DNA from: an uncultured Flavobacteriaceae bacterium
Lineage (GTDB): Bacteria > Bacteroidota > Bacteroidia > Flavobacteriales > Flavobacteriaceae
NCBI GenBank assembly: GCA_947501845.1
Contig: CANMXP010000007.1
Span: 87,381 to 151,380 of the forward strand
Length of the DNA stretch: 64,000 nucleotides
Direction: 5' to 3'
The notes below the pieces were generated by a model. That model did no database searches. It was not told the origin of the DNA and saw only the letters and a list, made by a program, of their open reading frames with translations. Each line of letters opens with the position of its first letter. The stretch's first letter is position 1. This document shows positions 1 to 8,347 of this stretch, piece by piece. Position numbers and translations under genes: made by a program.

Positions 1-1404
1 TACCCGTTCGCTACCTTAAGGACAGATGGGCTACATGTTGGCTTACCAGAAGGCCAAATGGGAAATAGTGAAGTGGGGCATATGAATCTTGGAGCAGGAC
101 GTATCGTTTACCAAGATTTGGTAAAAGTTAATTTGGCAGTTAAAAACAAAACATTAAATAACGAAAAAGTATTGGTAGATGCGTTTAATTATGCTAAAAC
201 CAATAATAAAGATGTTCATTTTTTAGGCTTATTAAGTGATGGTGGTGTGCATTCTCATATTAACCATTTATTTGGGCTACTAGAAGCCGCTAATGATTTT
301 GGTTTAACCCAAACTTTTGTTCATGCATTTACCGATGGCCGAGATGTAGATCCAAAATCTGGTTATGGTTTTCTTACCGAATTGGAAGATCAATTAGAAA
401 AAACAAATAGCAAATTAGCTACCGTTACTGGTCGTTATTATGCAATGGATAGAGACAAACGTTGGGAACGTGTAAAATTAGCTTATGATGCCATGGTTAA
501 TGGTCATGGAGAAAAATCTACTAATGTTACAGAGACTGTTCAAAAAAGCTATAAAAATGATATTACCGATGAATTTATCAAACCAATAATTATGGTTGAT
601 GAAGCTGGTAATCCTCAAGCAAAAATCAAAGAAGACGATGTTGTTATCTTTTTTAATTTTAGAACAGATCGTGGTAGAGAATTAACAGAGGCTTTATCGC
701 AAACCGATTTCCATGAGCAAAACATGCACAAATTGAATTTGCACTATGTAACGCTTACTAATTATGATGAAACATATAAAAATGTAAACGTTATATTCAA
801 TAAAGAGAATTTATCTGAAACACTGGGTGAAGTTTTAGCAAAAAATAATAAAAAGCAAATTCGTATTGCTGAAACAGAAAAATATCCACACGTTACATTC
901 TTTTTCTCAGGTGGAAGAGAAGAGCCTTTTAATGGTGAAACACGTATTTTAAGAAACTCACCAAAAGTAGCCACATACGATTTAAAACCTGAAATGAGTG
1001 CTTATGAATTACGTGATGCATTGATTCCAGAGCTTGAAAAAGGTGAGGTTGATTTTGTTTGTTTAAACTTTGCAAATGGTGACATGGTAGGTCATACAGG
1101 CGTTATGGAAGCTGCTATAAAAGCTTGTGAAGCGGTAGATCAATGTGTAGAAGACGTTATTACATCAGCCTTAGAAAATGACTATTCTACATTGCTTATA
1201 GCTGATCATGGAAATTGTGAAACCATGATAAACCCTGATGGATCACCAAATACGGCACACACAACAAACCCAGTTCCTGTCATTTTAATCGATAAGGAAT
1301 TAAAAACTATTAAAGATGGTATTTTAGGTGATATGGCACCTACCATTTTAAAGTTAATAGGTGTTGAACAGCCTGAATCTATGACTCAGCAGGCTTTAGT
1401 ATAA
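1..1404 (+). CDS. gpmI: 2,3-bisphosphoglycerate-independent phosphoglycerate mutase (5' truncated)
   Basis: Glycolytic and gluconeogenic enzyme interconverting 3- and 2-phosphoglycerate in the cytoplasm with two Mn2+. The frame is open from base 1, and the residues before the first ATG at 58 (ATLRTDGLHVGLPEGQ) are conserved family sequence, so the true start lies outside the window and the ATG at 58 is internal. GQMGNSEVGH carries the catalytic phospho-serine (codon 67-69). Metal-ligand motifs ADHGNCE and HTTNPVP sit near the C-terminus. The 467 codons present, against about 505-515 for the family, mean roughly 45 residues are missing. The next gene follows after 56 bp on the same strand. Confidence 0.97.
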   Translation, partial: YPFATLRTDGLHVGLPEGQMGNSEVGHMNLGAGRIVYQDLVKVNLAVKNKTLNNEKVLVDAFNYAKTNNKDVHFLGLLSDGGVHSHINHLFGLLEAANDFGLTQTFVHAFTDGRDVDPKSGYGFLTELEDQLEKTNSKLATVTGRYYAMDRDKRWERVKLAYDAMVNGHGEKSTNVTETVQKSYKNDITDEFIKPIIMVDEAGNPQAKIKEDDVVIFFNFRTDRGRELTEALSQTDFHEQNMHKLNLHYVTLTNYDETYKNVNVIFNKENLSETLGEVLAKNNKKQIRIAETEKYPHVTFFFSGGREEPFNGETRILRNSPKVATYDLKPEMSAYELRDALIPELEKGEVDFVCLNFANGDMVGHTGVMEAAIKACEAVDQCVEDVITSALENDYSTLLIADHGNCETMINPDGSPNTAHTTNPVPVILIDKELKTIKDGILGDMAPTILKLIGVEQPESMTQQALV

Positions 1405-1460
1405 ATGGGTAAAAAATAAAATGTTGTACTTTTGTTGTAAACCCAAGTTTATAACTTAAA

Positions 1461-1865
1461 ATGAATTTTAACAACCAACTCGTTATTGCAATAGATTTTG
1501 ACGGTACTATTGTTGAAGATGCATATCCTAAAATAGGAAAGCCAATATTGTTTGCTTTTGAAACTTTAAAAAAGCTGCAAGATGATGGGCACCGACTTAT
1601 TTTGTGGACTTACAGATCTGGAAAAAGATTAAATGATGCCGTTGAATTCTGTGAGGATCATGGTATTCACTTTTATGCTGTAAATAATAGTTTCCCAGAG
1701 GAGAAATATACAGACGATGTAAGCAGGAAGATTAATGCCGATTTATTTATTGATGATAGAAATATTGGAGGTTTTTTAGGCTGGGGAGAAATATATCAAA
1801 TACTCACAAATACACCCCCCCCTGAAATTCCAAAAAAGAAAGGCCTCCTTAGTTTTCTTAAATAG
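1461..1865 (+). CDS. Small HAD-superfamily hydrolase
   Basis: A 134-residue protein with the minimal HAD phosphatase motifs: DFDGT at residues 12-16 (nucleophile and general acid Asp), the Thr of LILWTYRSG as motif II, and FIDDRN as the metal-binding motif IV. No cap domain is visible, as in small Bacteroides phosphatases of the BT0820 type. Substrate unknown. The C-terminal tail is Pro/Lys-rich and its codons contain a run of eight C residues (1815-1822), unusual in this AT-rich DNA. It follows gpmI on the same strand and may share its transcript. Confidence 0.8.
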   Translation: MNFNNQLVIAIDFDGTIVEDAYPKIGKPILFAFETLKKLQDDGHRLILWTYRSGKRLNDAVEFCEDHGIHFYAVNNSFPEEKYTDDVSRKINADLFIDDRNIGGFLGWGEIYQILTNTPPPEIPKKKGLLSFLK

Positions 1866-1872
1866 TGCATTA

Positions 1873-3017
1873 TTAAATTAATTGGTAATAGGTTTTATCA
1901 ATAGATTCTCTATGATCTGGATGAGCAATATCGACAAGAGCTTTAACTCTTTCTTTTATTGTTTTACCATATAGATTAGCGATTCCATATTCGGTAACTA
2001 CATGGTGCACCTCTAATATAATCCATTTGCCCTCCTACACCAGAGTACATCTTAGCTCCAATAGAATCCGCACATACCTGTCCTGTTAAATCTACCTCGA
2101 TAGCAGAATTAATAGCTACCATTTTAGGGTTTTGCTTAATAATAGACACATCATTCACATAATCTGAAGCACGCATTTCTACAAACGGATTATCATCAAC
2201 ATAATCATACAGGTGTTTAGAGCCTATTAAAAATGTAGCTAATGCCCGTCCTGGATTTACCCCTTTAAAGTTCCCATTAATCACATCATTTAAAATAAGA
2301 TCGATAACACCATCAGAAAACATTTCAGTATGCAAGCCTAAATCCTTATGATTTGTTAAACGCGATAACACAGCATTAGGAATGGTTCCTATTCCCATTT
2401 GCAACGTACTTTTGTCATCTATTAAACCTGCAACATAGTCGCCTATTTTATTTTCAATATCCGATGGATTTCCATAAGCATGTGCAGGTATGGACTCATT
2501 ACATTCAACAAATACATCCACTTCTGTAATATGGATAATTCCATCTCCATGAGTTCTTGGCATCTGTTCATTTATTTGAGCAATAACAATTTTAGCGTTA
2601 TCTATTGCTGCTAAAGTAGCCTCAACCGAAACCCCTAATGAACAATACCCATGCTTGTCTGGAATAGATACATGAATCAATGCAACGTTTAATGGCAAAA
2701 TATTCCTCTTGAACAATAATGGCAACTCACTTAAAAAAACTGGAGTATAAGAGCCATTACCAGATGTTAGTGTATGGCGCACATTATCTCCTATAAAAAA
2801 TGAATTTACGTGAAAACTTTCACTAAGCTCTGGGTTAGCATAACCAGCTTCGCCTTCAACGTGTAAATGACAAACTTCAACATTTCTTAATTCCTCGTGT
2901 CGCTCTGTCATGGCATTCATTAACAACTGTGGAGCTGCTGCAGCTGCCTGAACATAAACCCTATCGTTACTTTTAATTACTTTAACGGCTTCTTGTGCAC
3001 TAAACAACCTTATACAT
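1873..3017 (-). pseudogene. Acetyl-CoA hydrolase/transferase, frameshifted and internally deleted
   Basis: The intact part resembles acetyl-CoA hydrolase/4-hydroxybutyrate CoA-transferase, with the catalytic Glu motif HTEMFSDG and the late motif GVGGQMDYIRGA. Right after that motif the frame shifts and stops at 1976. The expected C-terminus resumes in another frame at 2010 (VHHVVTEYGIANLYGK) and ends at 1873, so about 40-50 family residues are missing and the frame is lost. At the 5' end the open frame can only begin at a TTG (3007). An ATG at 3017 gives MYKVV and then TAG, and removing one T from the TTT at about 3003-3005 would fuse it to SAQEAVKVIKS. Most likely a pseudogene, though sequencing error at the single-base shift is possible. 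Full-length relatives have about 425-430 residues. Confidence 0.85.
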
Positions 3018-3138
3018 CTTATTTAATTTTAGTATATAAATTTATTCATTTAGAGCCTTTTAAAAAATGTCAAAAGTCATATTAGCAAAAAAATATTAAT
3101 ACTTAATTTTAAGTATCTTTGCCATTATTTTTTTAGAC

Positions 3139-3957
3139 ATGATTGTAGTAAAAACAAAAGAAGAGATTGAGTTAATGCGTCAAAGTGCATTAATAGTTTC
3201 AAAAACGCTTGGTATGCTTGCCAAAGAAGTTAAGGAAGGTGTTAGCACCATGCAGCTTGACAAACTTGCTGAAGAATTTATAAGAGACCAAGGGGCTTTA
3301 CCAGGTTTTTTGGGGTTGTATGATTGCCCATCAACTTTACTCTGTAGCGTAAATGAAGCTGTAGTGCATGGTTTACCAACAAATACCCCTTTAAAAAATG
3401 GAGATATTGTCTCTATTGACTGTGGTGCTTTAATGAACGAATTTTACGGAGATCATGCGTATACTTTTGAAATTGGTGATGTAGATCCTGAAACAAAAAA
3501 GCTTATACAGGTAACTAAAGAGTCTCTTTATATTGGCATTAGGGAATTCAAAGCAAATAATCGTGTGGGAGACGTTGGCTATGCTATACAAAAATATTGT
3601 GAAGATCATGGTTATGGTGTTGTTCGGGAATTAGTTGGTCATGGTTTAGGTAAAAAGATGCATGAAGACCCAGAAATGCCAAATTATGGGCGTCGTGGTC
3701 GTGGTAAAAAATTTGTTGAAGGTATGGTAGTAGCCATAGAGCCTATGATAAATGGAGGCACTCATAAAGTGAGACAATTAAAAGATGGCTGGACTATTGT
3801 TACACAAGACGGAAAACCTAGTGTTCATTTTGAACATGACGTGGCGCTTGTAGATGGAAAACCTGAAATACTTTCTACGTTTGCCTACGTACATGAAGCC
3901 TTAGGTATTGAAAGTAACGAGGAAGATGAGTTTAGACAAAACGCTTTAGTCCTCTAA
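3139..3957 (+). CDS. map: Type I methionine aminopeptidase
   Basis: Removes the initiator methionine from nascent proteins in the cytoplasm. All five di-metal ligands are visible: D94 (SIDCG), D105 (GDHAYTF), H168 (GHGLG), E201 (AIEPM) and E232 (HFEHD), with the substrate-binding His at H78 (VVHG). The 272 residues fit the family. A TATCTTTG box at 3114-3121, matching the Bacteroidota TAnnTTTG -7 element, lies 17 bp before the ATG, but no clear -33 partner was seen. Confidence 0.97.
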   Translation: MIVVKTKEEIELMRQSALIVSKTLGMLAKEVKEGVSTMQLDKLAEEFIRDQGALPGFLGLYDCPSTLLCSVNEAVVHGLPTNTPLKNGDIVSIDCGALMNEFYGDHAYTFEIGDVDPETKKLIQVTKESLYIGIREFKANNRVGDVGYAIQKYCEDHGYGVVRELVGHGLGKKMHEDPEMPNYGRRGRGKKFVEGMVVAIEPMINGGTHKVRQLKDGWTIVTQDGKPSVHFEHDVALVDGKPEILSTFAYVHEALGIESNEEDEFRQNALVL

Positions 3958-3973
3958 TTTTTCAGACACGATA

Positions 3974-4203
3974 ATGGATAATGAAATACTTTATTCTAGA
4001 GAAAGGAAATTTACTGCCACATAAATATAAAGCTGATTTTATTATAAATGATAAAATAGTATTAGAACTAAAAGCTATCAATTCTTTAACTACTTCTCAC
4101 ATAAAACAAACATTAAACTATCTTGCAGTATCAAAATTAAAACTTGGTTTATTAATTAACTTTTGGAGAAGACAGTTTAAAATATAAAAGAATTGTTCTT
4201 TAA
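3974..4203 (+). pseudogene. Remnant of a GxxExxY-family protein
   Basis: The central piece (frame of 3981) reads LLPHKYKADFIINDKIVLELKA followed by LNYLAVSKLKLGLLINF, typical of the C-terminal half of GxxExxY (PDDEXK_3-like) proteins of about 125 residues. Two frame breaks are visible. The preceding block NEILYSRERKFTAT is in the frame of the ATG at 3974. After LINF one extra T in the TTTT at 4161-4164 shifts the frame, and skipping it gives GEDSLKYKRIVL and a stop at 4201-4203. The N-terminal half with the name-giving motif is absent; only 16 bp separate this remnant from map. A decayed gene, probably not functional. Confidence 0.8.
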
Positions 4204-4219
4204 TCATTTGTGAAAATTT

Positions 4220-5065
4220 GTGAAATTCGTGTCAAAAAAAGTCTTCAAAATTATATTAAATACAATACCCAGACCTCTACTTATCAGGTTAAGCTATATT
4301 ATTCGCCCAATTTTAGCCTTCATTTTAAGAGGTAATACTTATACCGATCCTATAGATAACAAGAGTTTCAAAAGTTTTTTACCTTACGGTTATGGCACCC
4401 AACGAAACAATGTACTCTCTCCTTCTACTCTTTCTTTAGAACGTCATAGATTGTTATGGTTATATTTAAAAAACAAAACTGATTTCTTTCAGTCTGAACC
4501 TCTTTCAAGTTCTTCAATAAAAGAATCTAAAAGAATTACTTTAAGGGATACCGAAACAAATTCGGCATTAAAAGTGCTGCATTTTGCTCCAGAGCAGGCA
4601 TTTTATAAACGTTTTAGAAAGATGAAAAATCTTGACTACGTAACAACCGATTTAAATTCTCCTTTAGCTGATGTAAAAGCCGATATTTGCAATCTGCCAT
4701 TTGAAGATGATACATTCGATATTATTTTTTGCAATCACGTTTTAGAACATATTCCAGACGACACCAAAGCCATGCAAGAATTGTATCGGGTTTTAAAAGT
4801 TGGTGGCATGGGTATTTTTCAAATTCCGCAGGACTTAACTAGAGAACAAACTTTTGAAGATAACACTATAACGGATAAGAAAGAGCGTGCAAAAATATTT
4901 GGGCAATATGACCATGTGCGTGTGTATGGGCGTGATTATTTTGATAAACTCCGTAGTATTGGTTTTAAAGTAGATGAAGTAAATTACACAGCTAACCTTT
5001 CAAAAGGAGCTATTGAAAAGTATTGCTTAGCAAAAGGTGAAATTATTCCCGTAGTTTATAAATAA
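4220..5065 (+). CDS. Class I SAM-dependent methyltransferase
   Basis: A Methyltransf_11-type domain occupies about residues 110-215. It has VLHFAPEQAFYKRF in the usual glycine-loop position, an acidic TTDLNS, then DICNLPFEDDTFDIIFCNHV and LEHIPDD. The N-terminal 50 residues are hydrophobic and basic (ILNTIPRPLLIRLSYIIRP) and may touch the membrane. The substrate cannot be told. The start is uncertain: GTG at 4220 is used here, GTG at 4229 is an alternative, and no ATG is close. The upstream sequence repeats TTTGTGAAA-like words. Confidence 0.8.
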   Translation: MKFVSKKVFKIILNTIPRPLLIRLSYIIRPILAFILRGNTYTDPIDNKSFKSFLPYGYGTQRNNVLSPSTLSLERHRLLWLYLKNKTDFFQSEPLSSSSIKESKRITLRDTETNSALKVLHFAPEQAFYKRFRKMKNLDYVTTDLNSPLADVKADICNLPFEDDTFDIIFCNHVLEHIPDDTKAMQELYRVLKVGGMGIFQIPQDLTREQTFEDNTITDKKERAKIFGQYDHVRVYGRDYFDKLRSIGFKVDEVNYTANLSKGAIEKYCLAKGEIIPVVYK

Positions 5066-5091
5066 AAATGATTTATTAAATCTATTCTTTC

Positions 5092-5460
5092 ATGACACAA
5101 CAAATTATAATTGCTACAGGTGCTTTATTTGGTATGCTATCTGTAATTTTTGGAGCCTTTGGAGCTCATGCCCTAAAGAAAATTTTATCTACCGAACAGT
5201 TACATAGTTTTGAAGTTGGTGTAAAATACCAAATGTATCACGCGATTGTATTATTAACTATAGGCTTAAATTCTAACACTATAACCTCTGCGACCTATTG
5301 GTGTTTTACCTTAGGGGTTATATTATTCTCTTTTAGTATTTATGGGTTAGTTTTATCAGATGCTAAAGGGAAAAAGTTTTGGTTTTTAGGACCTATTACT
5401 CCAATAGGAGGTTTGCTTTTAGTTATAGGCTGGTTACTTTTAGTAATTAGCGTTTTATAA
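5092..5460 (+). CDS. DUF423 family membrane protein
   Basis: A 122-residue protein with about four transmembrane segments and the typical DUF423 start, in which ALFGMLSVIFGAFGAHALKK is followed by a block ending in VKYQMYHAIVLL. The family (YgdD-like) is widespread and has no established function. The ATG follows the methyltransferase stop by 26 bp, so co-transcription is likely. It ends 18 bp before the convergent apbE stop. Confidence 0.9.
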   Translation: MTQQIIIATGALFGMLSVIFGAFGAHALKKILSTEQLHSFEVGVKYQMYHAIVLLTIGLNSNTITSATYWCFTLGVILFSFSIYGLVLSDAKGKKFWFLGPITPIGGLLLVIGWLLLVISVL

Positions 5461-5478
5461 AACAACTTACTTTATAAG

Positions 5479-6456
5479 TTACTGTTCAGGAAACCCATTC
5501 AAAGCCAAAGTCTCCAGTTCTTTTTTATCATTCTCAAAAATCAAAAACACTTTAAGTTCGGGGTGAGATTTCAAAAAAGTTTTCACTTTTTCAATCCCCA
5601 TAGCTTTAAATGCAGTGGCATAGGCATCAGCAACCATACAATCTTCTGCAATTACAGAAATACTTAACAAATTTGTTTTGCTAGGGTAACCTGTTTTTGT
5701 ATCAATAATATGAGCATACCGATTGCCGTTTTTATCTATCTTAAACTTTCTATACGTTCCTGAAGTTGCCATCGCTTCATTTGTCAATACAAGGGTTCTT
5801 GAAAGTGATTGAGTTCCATCAAAATTAGGGTTTTCAACACCAACCATCCAACCGCTGTTTTTCTCAACATTAATACCGTTAGCATGAAGCTCACCTCCTA
5901 TATTAACTAAATAATTTTGAATATTTTTTTCGTCTAAGAATGTTGCAATAACATCTACCGCATAACCTTTTGCTATGGCATTAAAATCTAAAAATGCACC
6001 TTTCGGTTTTGTAATCGTATTATCGGTTCTAAGGATCTTGTTGAAACCAACCGTTAACATCAAACTGTCTATTTTCAGACTGTCTAAACTTTCAATTTTA
6101 CCTTCTGGCCCAAAATCCCAGGCATTTACAATAGCTCCTATAGTAGGATCGAAAGCCCCTTCAGTTTCTTTATAAATCGTTTTTGAAACTTCATATACTT
6201 TTATAAAATGACTATCTATTTTAACGGCTTCATTTCTATTTAATTTAGAGATATCCGAATTTGCTTGATACGTAGACATGGATTTGTTGATTATATAAAA
6301 CAAACTATCGAATTGTCTTTCAAAATTTATATTTGTGCTATAGGTCACTTCATAAAATGTTCCAAAAACACTTCCTGAAAGTTTTGTGTTTTCAGATTGT
6401 CTTTGACATGAAATTAATAATAAAATAACTATTAGGGCTGCCGTAATCTGCTTCAT
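5479..6456 (-). CDS. apbE: FAD:protein FMN transferase (ApbE lipoprotein)
   Basis: Transfers FMN from FAD to a Thr in target proteins; NqrB and NqrC are classic targets and are encoded about 5-10 kb away. Lipobox LLISC with C17 suggests a membrane-anchored extracytoplasmic enzyme. Family blocks in order: GSVFGTFYEVTY, MSTYQANSDISKLNR, DPTIGAIVNAWDFGP, LDFNAIAKGYAVD, NYLVNIGGELHANG, HIIDTKTGYP, and AEDCMVADAYATAFKAMG near the Mg2+ site. The 325 residues fit. The ATG directly follows the stop codon of the upstream gene (TAAATG), indicating translational coupling. Confidence 0.96.
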   Translation of the reverse strand: MKQITAALIVILLLISCQRQSENTKLSGSVFGTFYEVTYSTNINFERQFDSLFYIINKSMSTYQANSDISKLNRNEAVKIDSHFIKVYEVSKTIYKETEGAFDPTIGAIVNAWDFGPEGKIESLDSLKIDSLMLTVGFNKILRTDNTITKPKGAFLDFNAIAKGYAVDVIATFLDEKNIQNYLVNIGGELHANGINVEKNSGWMVGVENPNFDGTQSLSRTLVLTNEAMATSGTYRKFKIDKNGNRYAHIIDTKTGYPSKTNLLSISVIAEDCMVADAYATAFKAMGIEKVKTFLKSHPELKVFLIFENDKKELETLALNGFPEQ

Positions 6457-6834
6457 TTAGTTAAAATTTGTTTCTAAAACCTGTATACCGTTATACTCTA
6501 AAAGGTATTCTTCATTTAAAAAAATGGGGCCTTTTTTATCGTTCATGTTACCTAATCCAACACCTGCGTATAGCACCTTAGCATTCTTTTCACGAGCATG
6601 CTTTTTAAATGACTCCATCCAAACAACATCATAGTTATTAGGATTATCTGGCAATATAACAGCCCTTACAATTACAAAATAATACTGTTTCTTTTTATCG
6701 ATGCAAACAAACTGAGGGTGTTTTTTAAGCTTACTATTTACAGCTATAAACTCAAAACCCCGTTGTTCTAAATCTTTTCCAACATAGTTCATCGCTAGAT
6801 TATGTAATTCTTGTTCAGTAAGCGGTTTACTCAT
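6457..6834 (-). CDS. Conserved small protein coupled to apbE, restriction-endonuclease-like appearance
   Basis: A 125-residue soluble protein; similar flavobacterial proteins are sometimes labelled as an NQR subunit F although it has no ferredoxin or flavin domain. The layout (a helix with LAMNYVGKDLEQRGFEF, then strands HPQFVCIDKKK and QYYFVIVRAV, then ESFKKHAREKNAKVLYAGVG) resembles the alpha/beta core of PD-(D/E)XK nucleases, but the catalytic acidic residues and Lys are not in place. That resemblance is my inference. It is the first gene of a two-gene unit with apbE (stop and start abut), suggesting a link to flavinylation or NQR assembly. Confidence 0.6.
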   Translation of the reverse strand: MSKPLTEQELHNLAMNYVGKDLEQRGFEFIAVNSKLKKHPQFVCIDKKKQYYFVIVRAVILPDNPNNYDVVWMESFKKHAREKNAKVLYAGVGLGNMNDKKGPIFLNEEYLLEYNGIQVLETNFN

Positions 6835-7233
6835 AAAGCAAAATTAATATTAATAATCAACTAACACCAGATTTAAAAATGTTTAAATTTAGAAATAATA
6901 AATTAGTTTTTCATGTACAATATTTTAGAATTGCACATCTATAAATTCTAAAAACTCAGGATAAATTAATGGCTTATACGTAAGATTAAACATATAAATA
7001 TTTAAAAAAAATAAGATTTTACAACACAAAATATGTATTTCGTCGATTATTTATGCCTTTAATCTACTTTGTTTCGAAAAAAAATTATATTTACCGCGTT
7101 ATTAAATTAACCAAAAATAATAACACACTAACAAACCCAAATTTAGAATGGATGCGAGTTCATTCTTTTAATGATTTTAACCATGTAAAGCTCTAAATAA
7201 ACAATTTTTAGTTTTACAACAATACTTTTAATT
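6835..7233. other. 399-bp AT-rich intergenic region
   Basis: Lies between divergent genes (6834 minus, 7234 plus) and so must contain both promoters. It is strongly AT-rich. A TTTG at 7068-7071 followed by TATATTTA at 7086-7093 resembles a promoter, but the 14-bp spacing is short. No ORF, hairpin terminator or repeat was recognised. Confidence 0.5.
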
Positions 7234-7980
7234 ATGAATAAAACAATACTAAAAACTCTTGCGCTTTTTTGTTTTATTGTTTCGTGTAAAACAAGTGTAA
7301 AAGAAAATGCCAACACTGATGGATGTGAATTGTTTAAAGTTGGAAATTATAAATTTTATAATCCAAGAGTTTACGAACGTCCTGTAATCTTTAAAAAAGG
7401 AAGTCATCAATTATTACATGATGAATACACTCCTAAATGGTATCCTGGATACTGTGCTGAAAACTTACCTTCTTATTTCAAGTCGAAAGAAGAATTTATG
7501 AAGCATGTTCATTCTAGCGAAATAAAACGTCTTAGTACACCTTATTTTGAAAAAGTTTATAGTGCAAACAAATACAATTTAAAAGGTAAGCCTGGCTTAT
7601 ATAATGAAGATTATCACCTTTTATTTAGAGGTACTGTTAGCGTTAAGAATATAAACTCTGGAAATGAATACCTTTTAGTAGCAGGAAAAAGCTATATTGA
7701 AGAAGAAACTGATTACGATAAAAACACCGATTTTTATGAAAGTGATGTAAAAACTATGTTTGCATTCATGTTAGAAGATGGTGCATATAAATTAGTTGAT
7801 CCAGAACTAGTATTTGGAACTTTCACAAAAGAACAACACGACAAAGTATATAATATACTAAGTGTAAAAGAATTAGTATATGCTTCTTGCTTTGAAAATG
7901 TAAACACTGTAAGAAAACCTAATTTTGATAGTTCTGCATTACCAGGTTGGGTATATAACAAATCAGATTTAGACGATTAA
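7234..7980 (+). CDS. Predicted lipoprotein of unknown function
   Basis: A 248-residue protein. The N-terminus is a lipoprotein signal with lipobox FIVSC (C18), so it is probably anchored in the periplasm or outer membrane. The remainder is soluble, rich in Tyr, Lys and Asp, with several Cys (DGCELF, GYCAENL, ASCFENV) that might form disulfides. No known family was recognised. It stands alone: a 399-bp region precedes it and a strong terminator follows 67 bp after its stop. Confidence 0.65.
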   Translation: MNKTILKTLALFCFIVSCKTSVKENANTDGCELFKVGNYKFYNPRVYERPVIFKKGSHQLLHDEYTPKWYPGYCAENLPSYFKSKEEFMKHVHSSEIKRLSTPYFEKVYSANKYNLKGKPGLYNEDYHLLFRGTVSVKNINSGNEYLLVAGKSYIEEETDYDKNTDFYESDVKTMFAFMLEDGAYKLVDPELVFGTFTKEQHDKVYNILSVKELVYASCFENVNTVRKPNFDSSALPGWVYNKSDLDD

Positions 7981-8046
7981 TCATATTTATTATATTGAAC
8001 TTATTTTTTAACTTTTTAATTTAGTTCTAAATAAAAATTTAGTAAT

Positions 8047-8099
8047 AAAACGCAAAAAGCTTTACTTATTTCTCTGGTAAGGCTTTTTGCGTTTTTTAT
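8047..8099 (+). terminator. Rho-independent terminator after the 7234 lipoprotein gene
   Basis: Stem AAAACGCAAAAAGCTTTAC (8047-8065) pairs with 8077-8095 with one G-U wobble, 11-nt loop, followed by a T-rich tail. Confidence 0.9.
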
Positions 8100-8347
8100 T
8101 TGTTCCACTTCCCCTCATCCACTATAGCTATTATACCTTTTATTTTCTTCCAATCTTTATAAAACATATTATCTAAACCTAATAAATTTTCTTATTTGTC
8201 TAACGATAAGGAATCCCCCCTCTCCCATTATCTCTAAAAATTTCGAATAAAATTCATCCAATGATTAAACATATGTTATAGTTTTAAATGAATTTGTATT
8301 CCAATCACAGACAGACTATAATTAGATTTACAGTCTAAACATAAAAT
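8100..8347 (+). other. Leader region of the GH86 gene
   Basis: Non-coding, with no ORF. A TTTG (8293-8296) and a TAGATTTA box (8323-8330) lie before the ATG, but the 26-bp spacing is long for the Bacteroidota promoter. A small inverted repeat AGACT (8313-8317) / AGTCT (8332-8336) brackets this box and could be an operator; this is weak. Confidence 0.35.
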
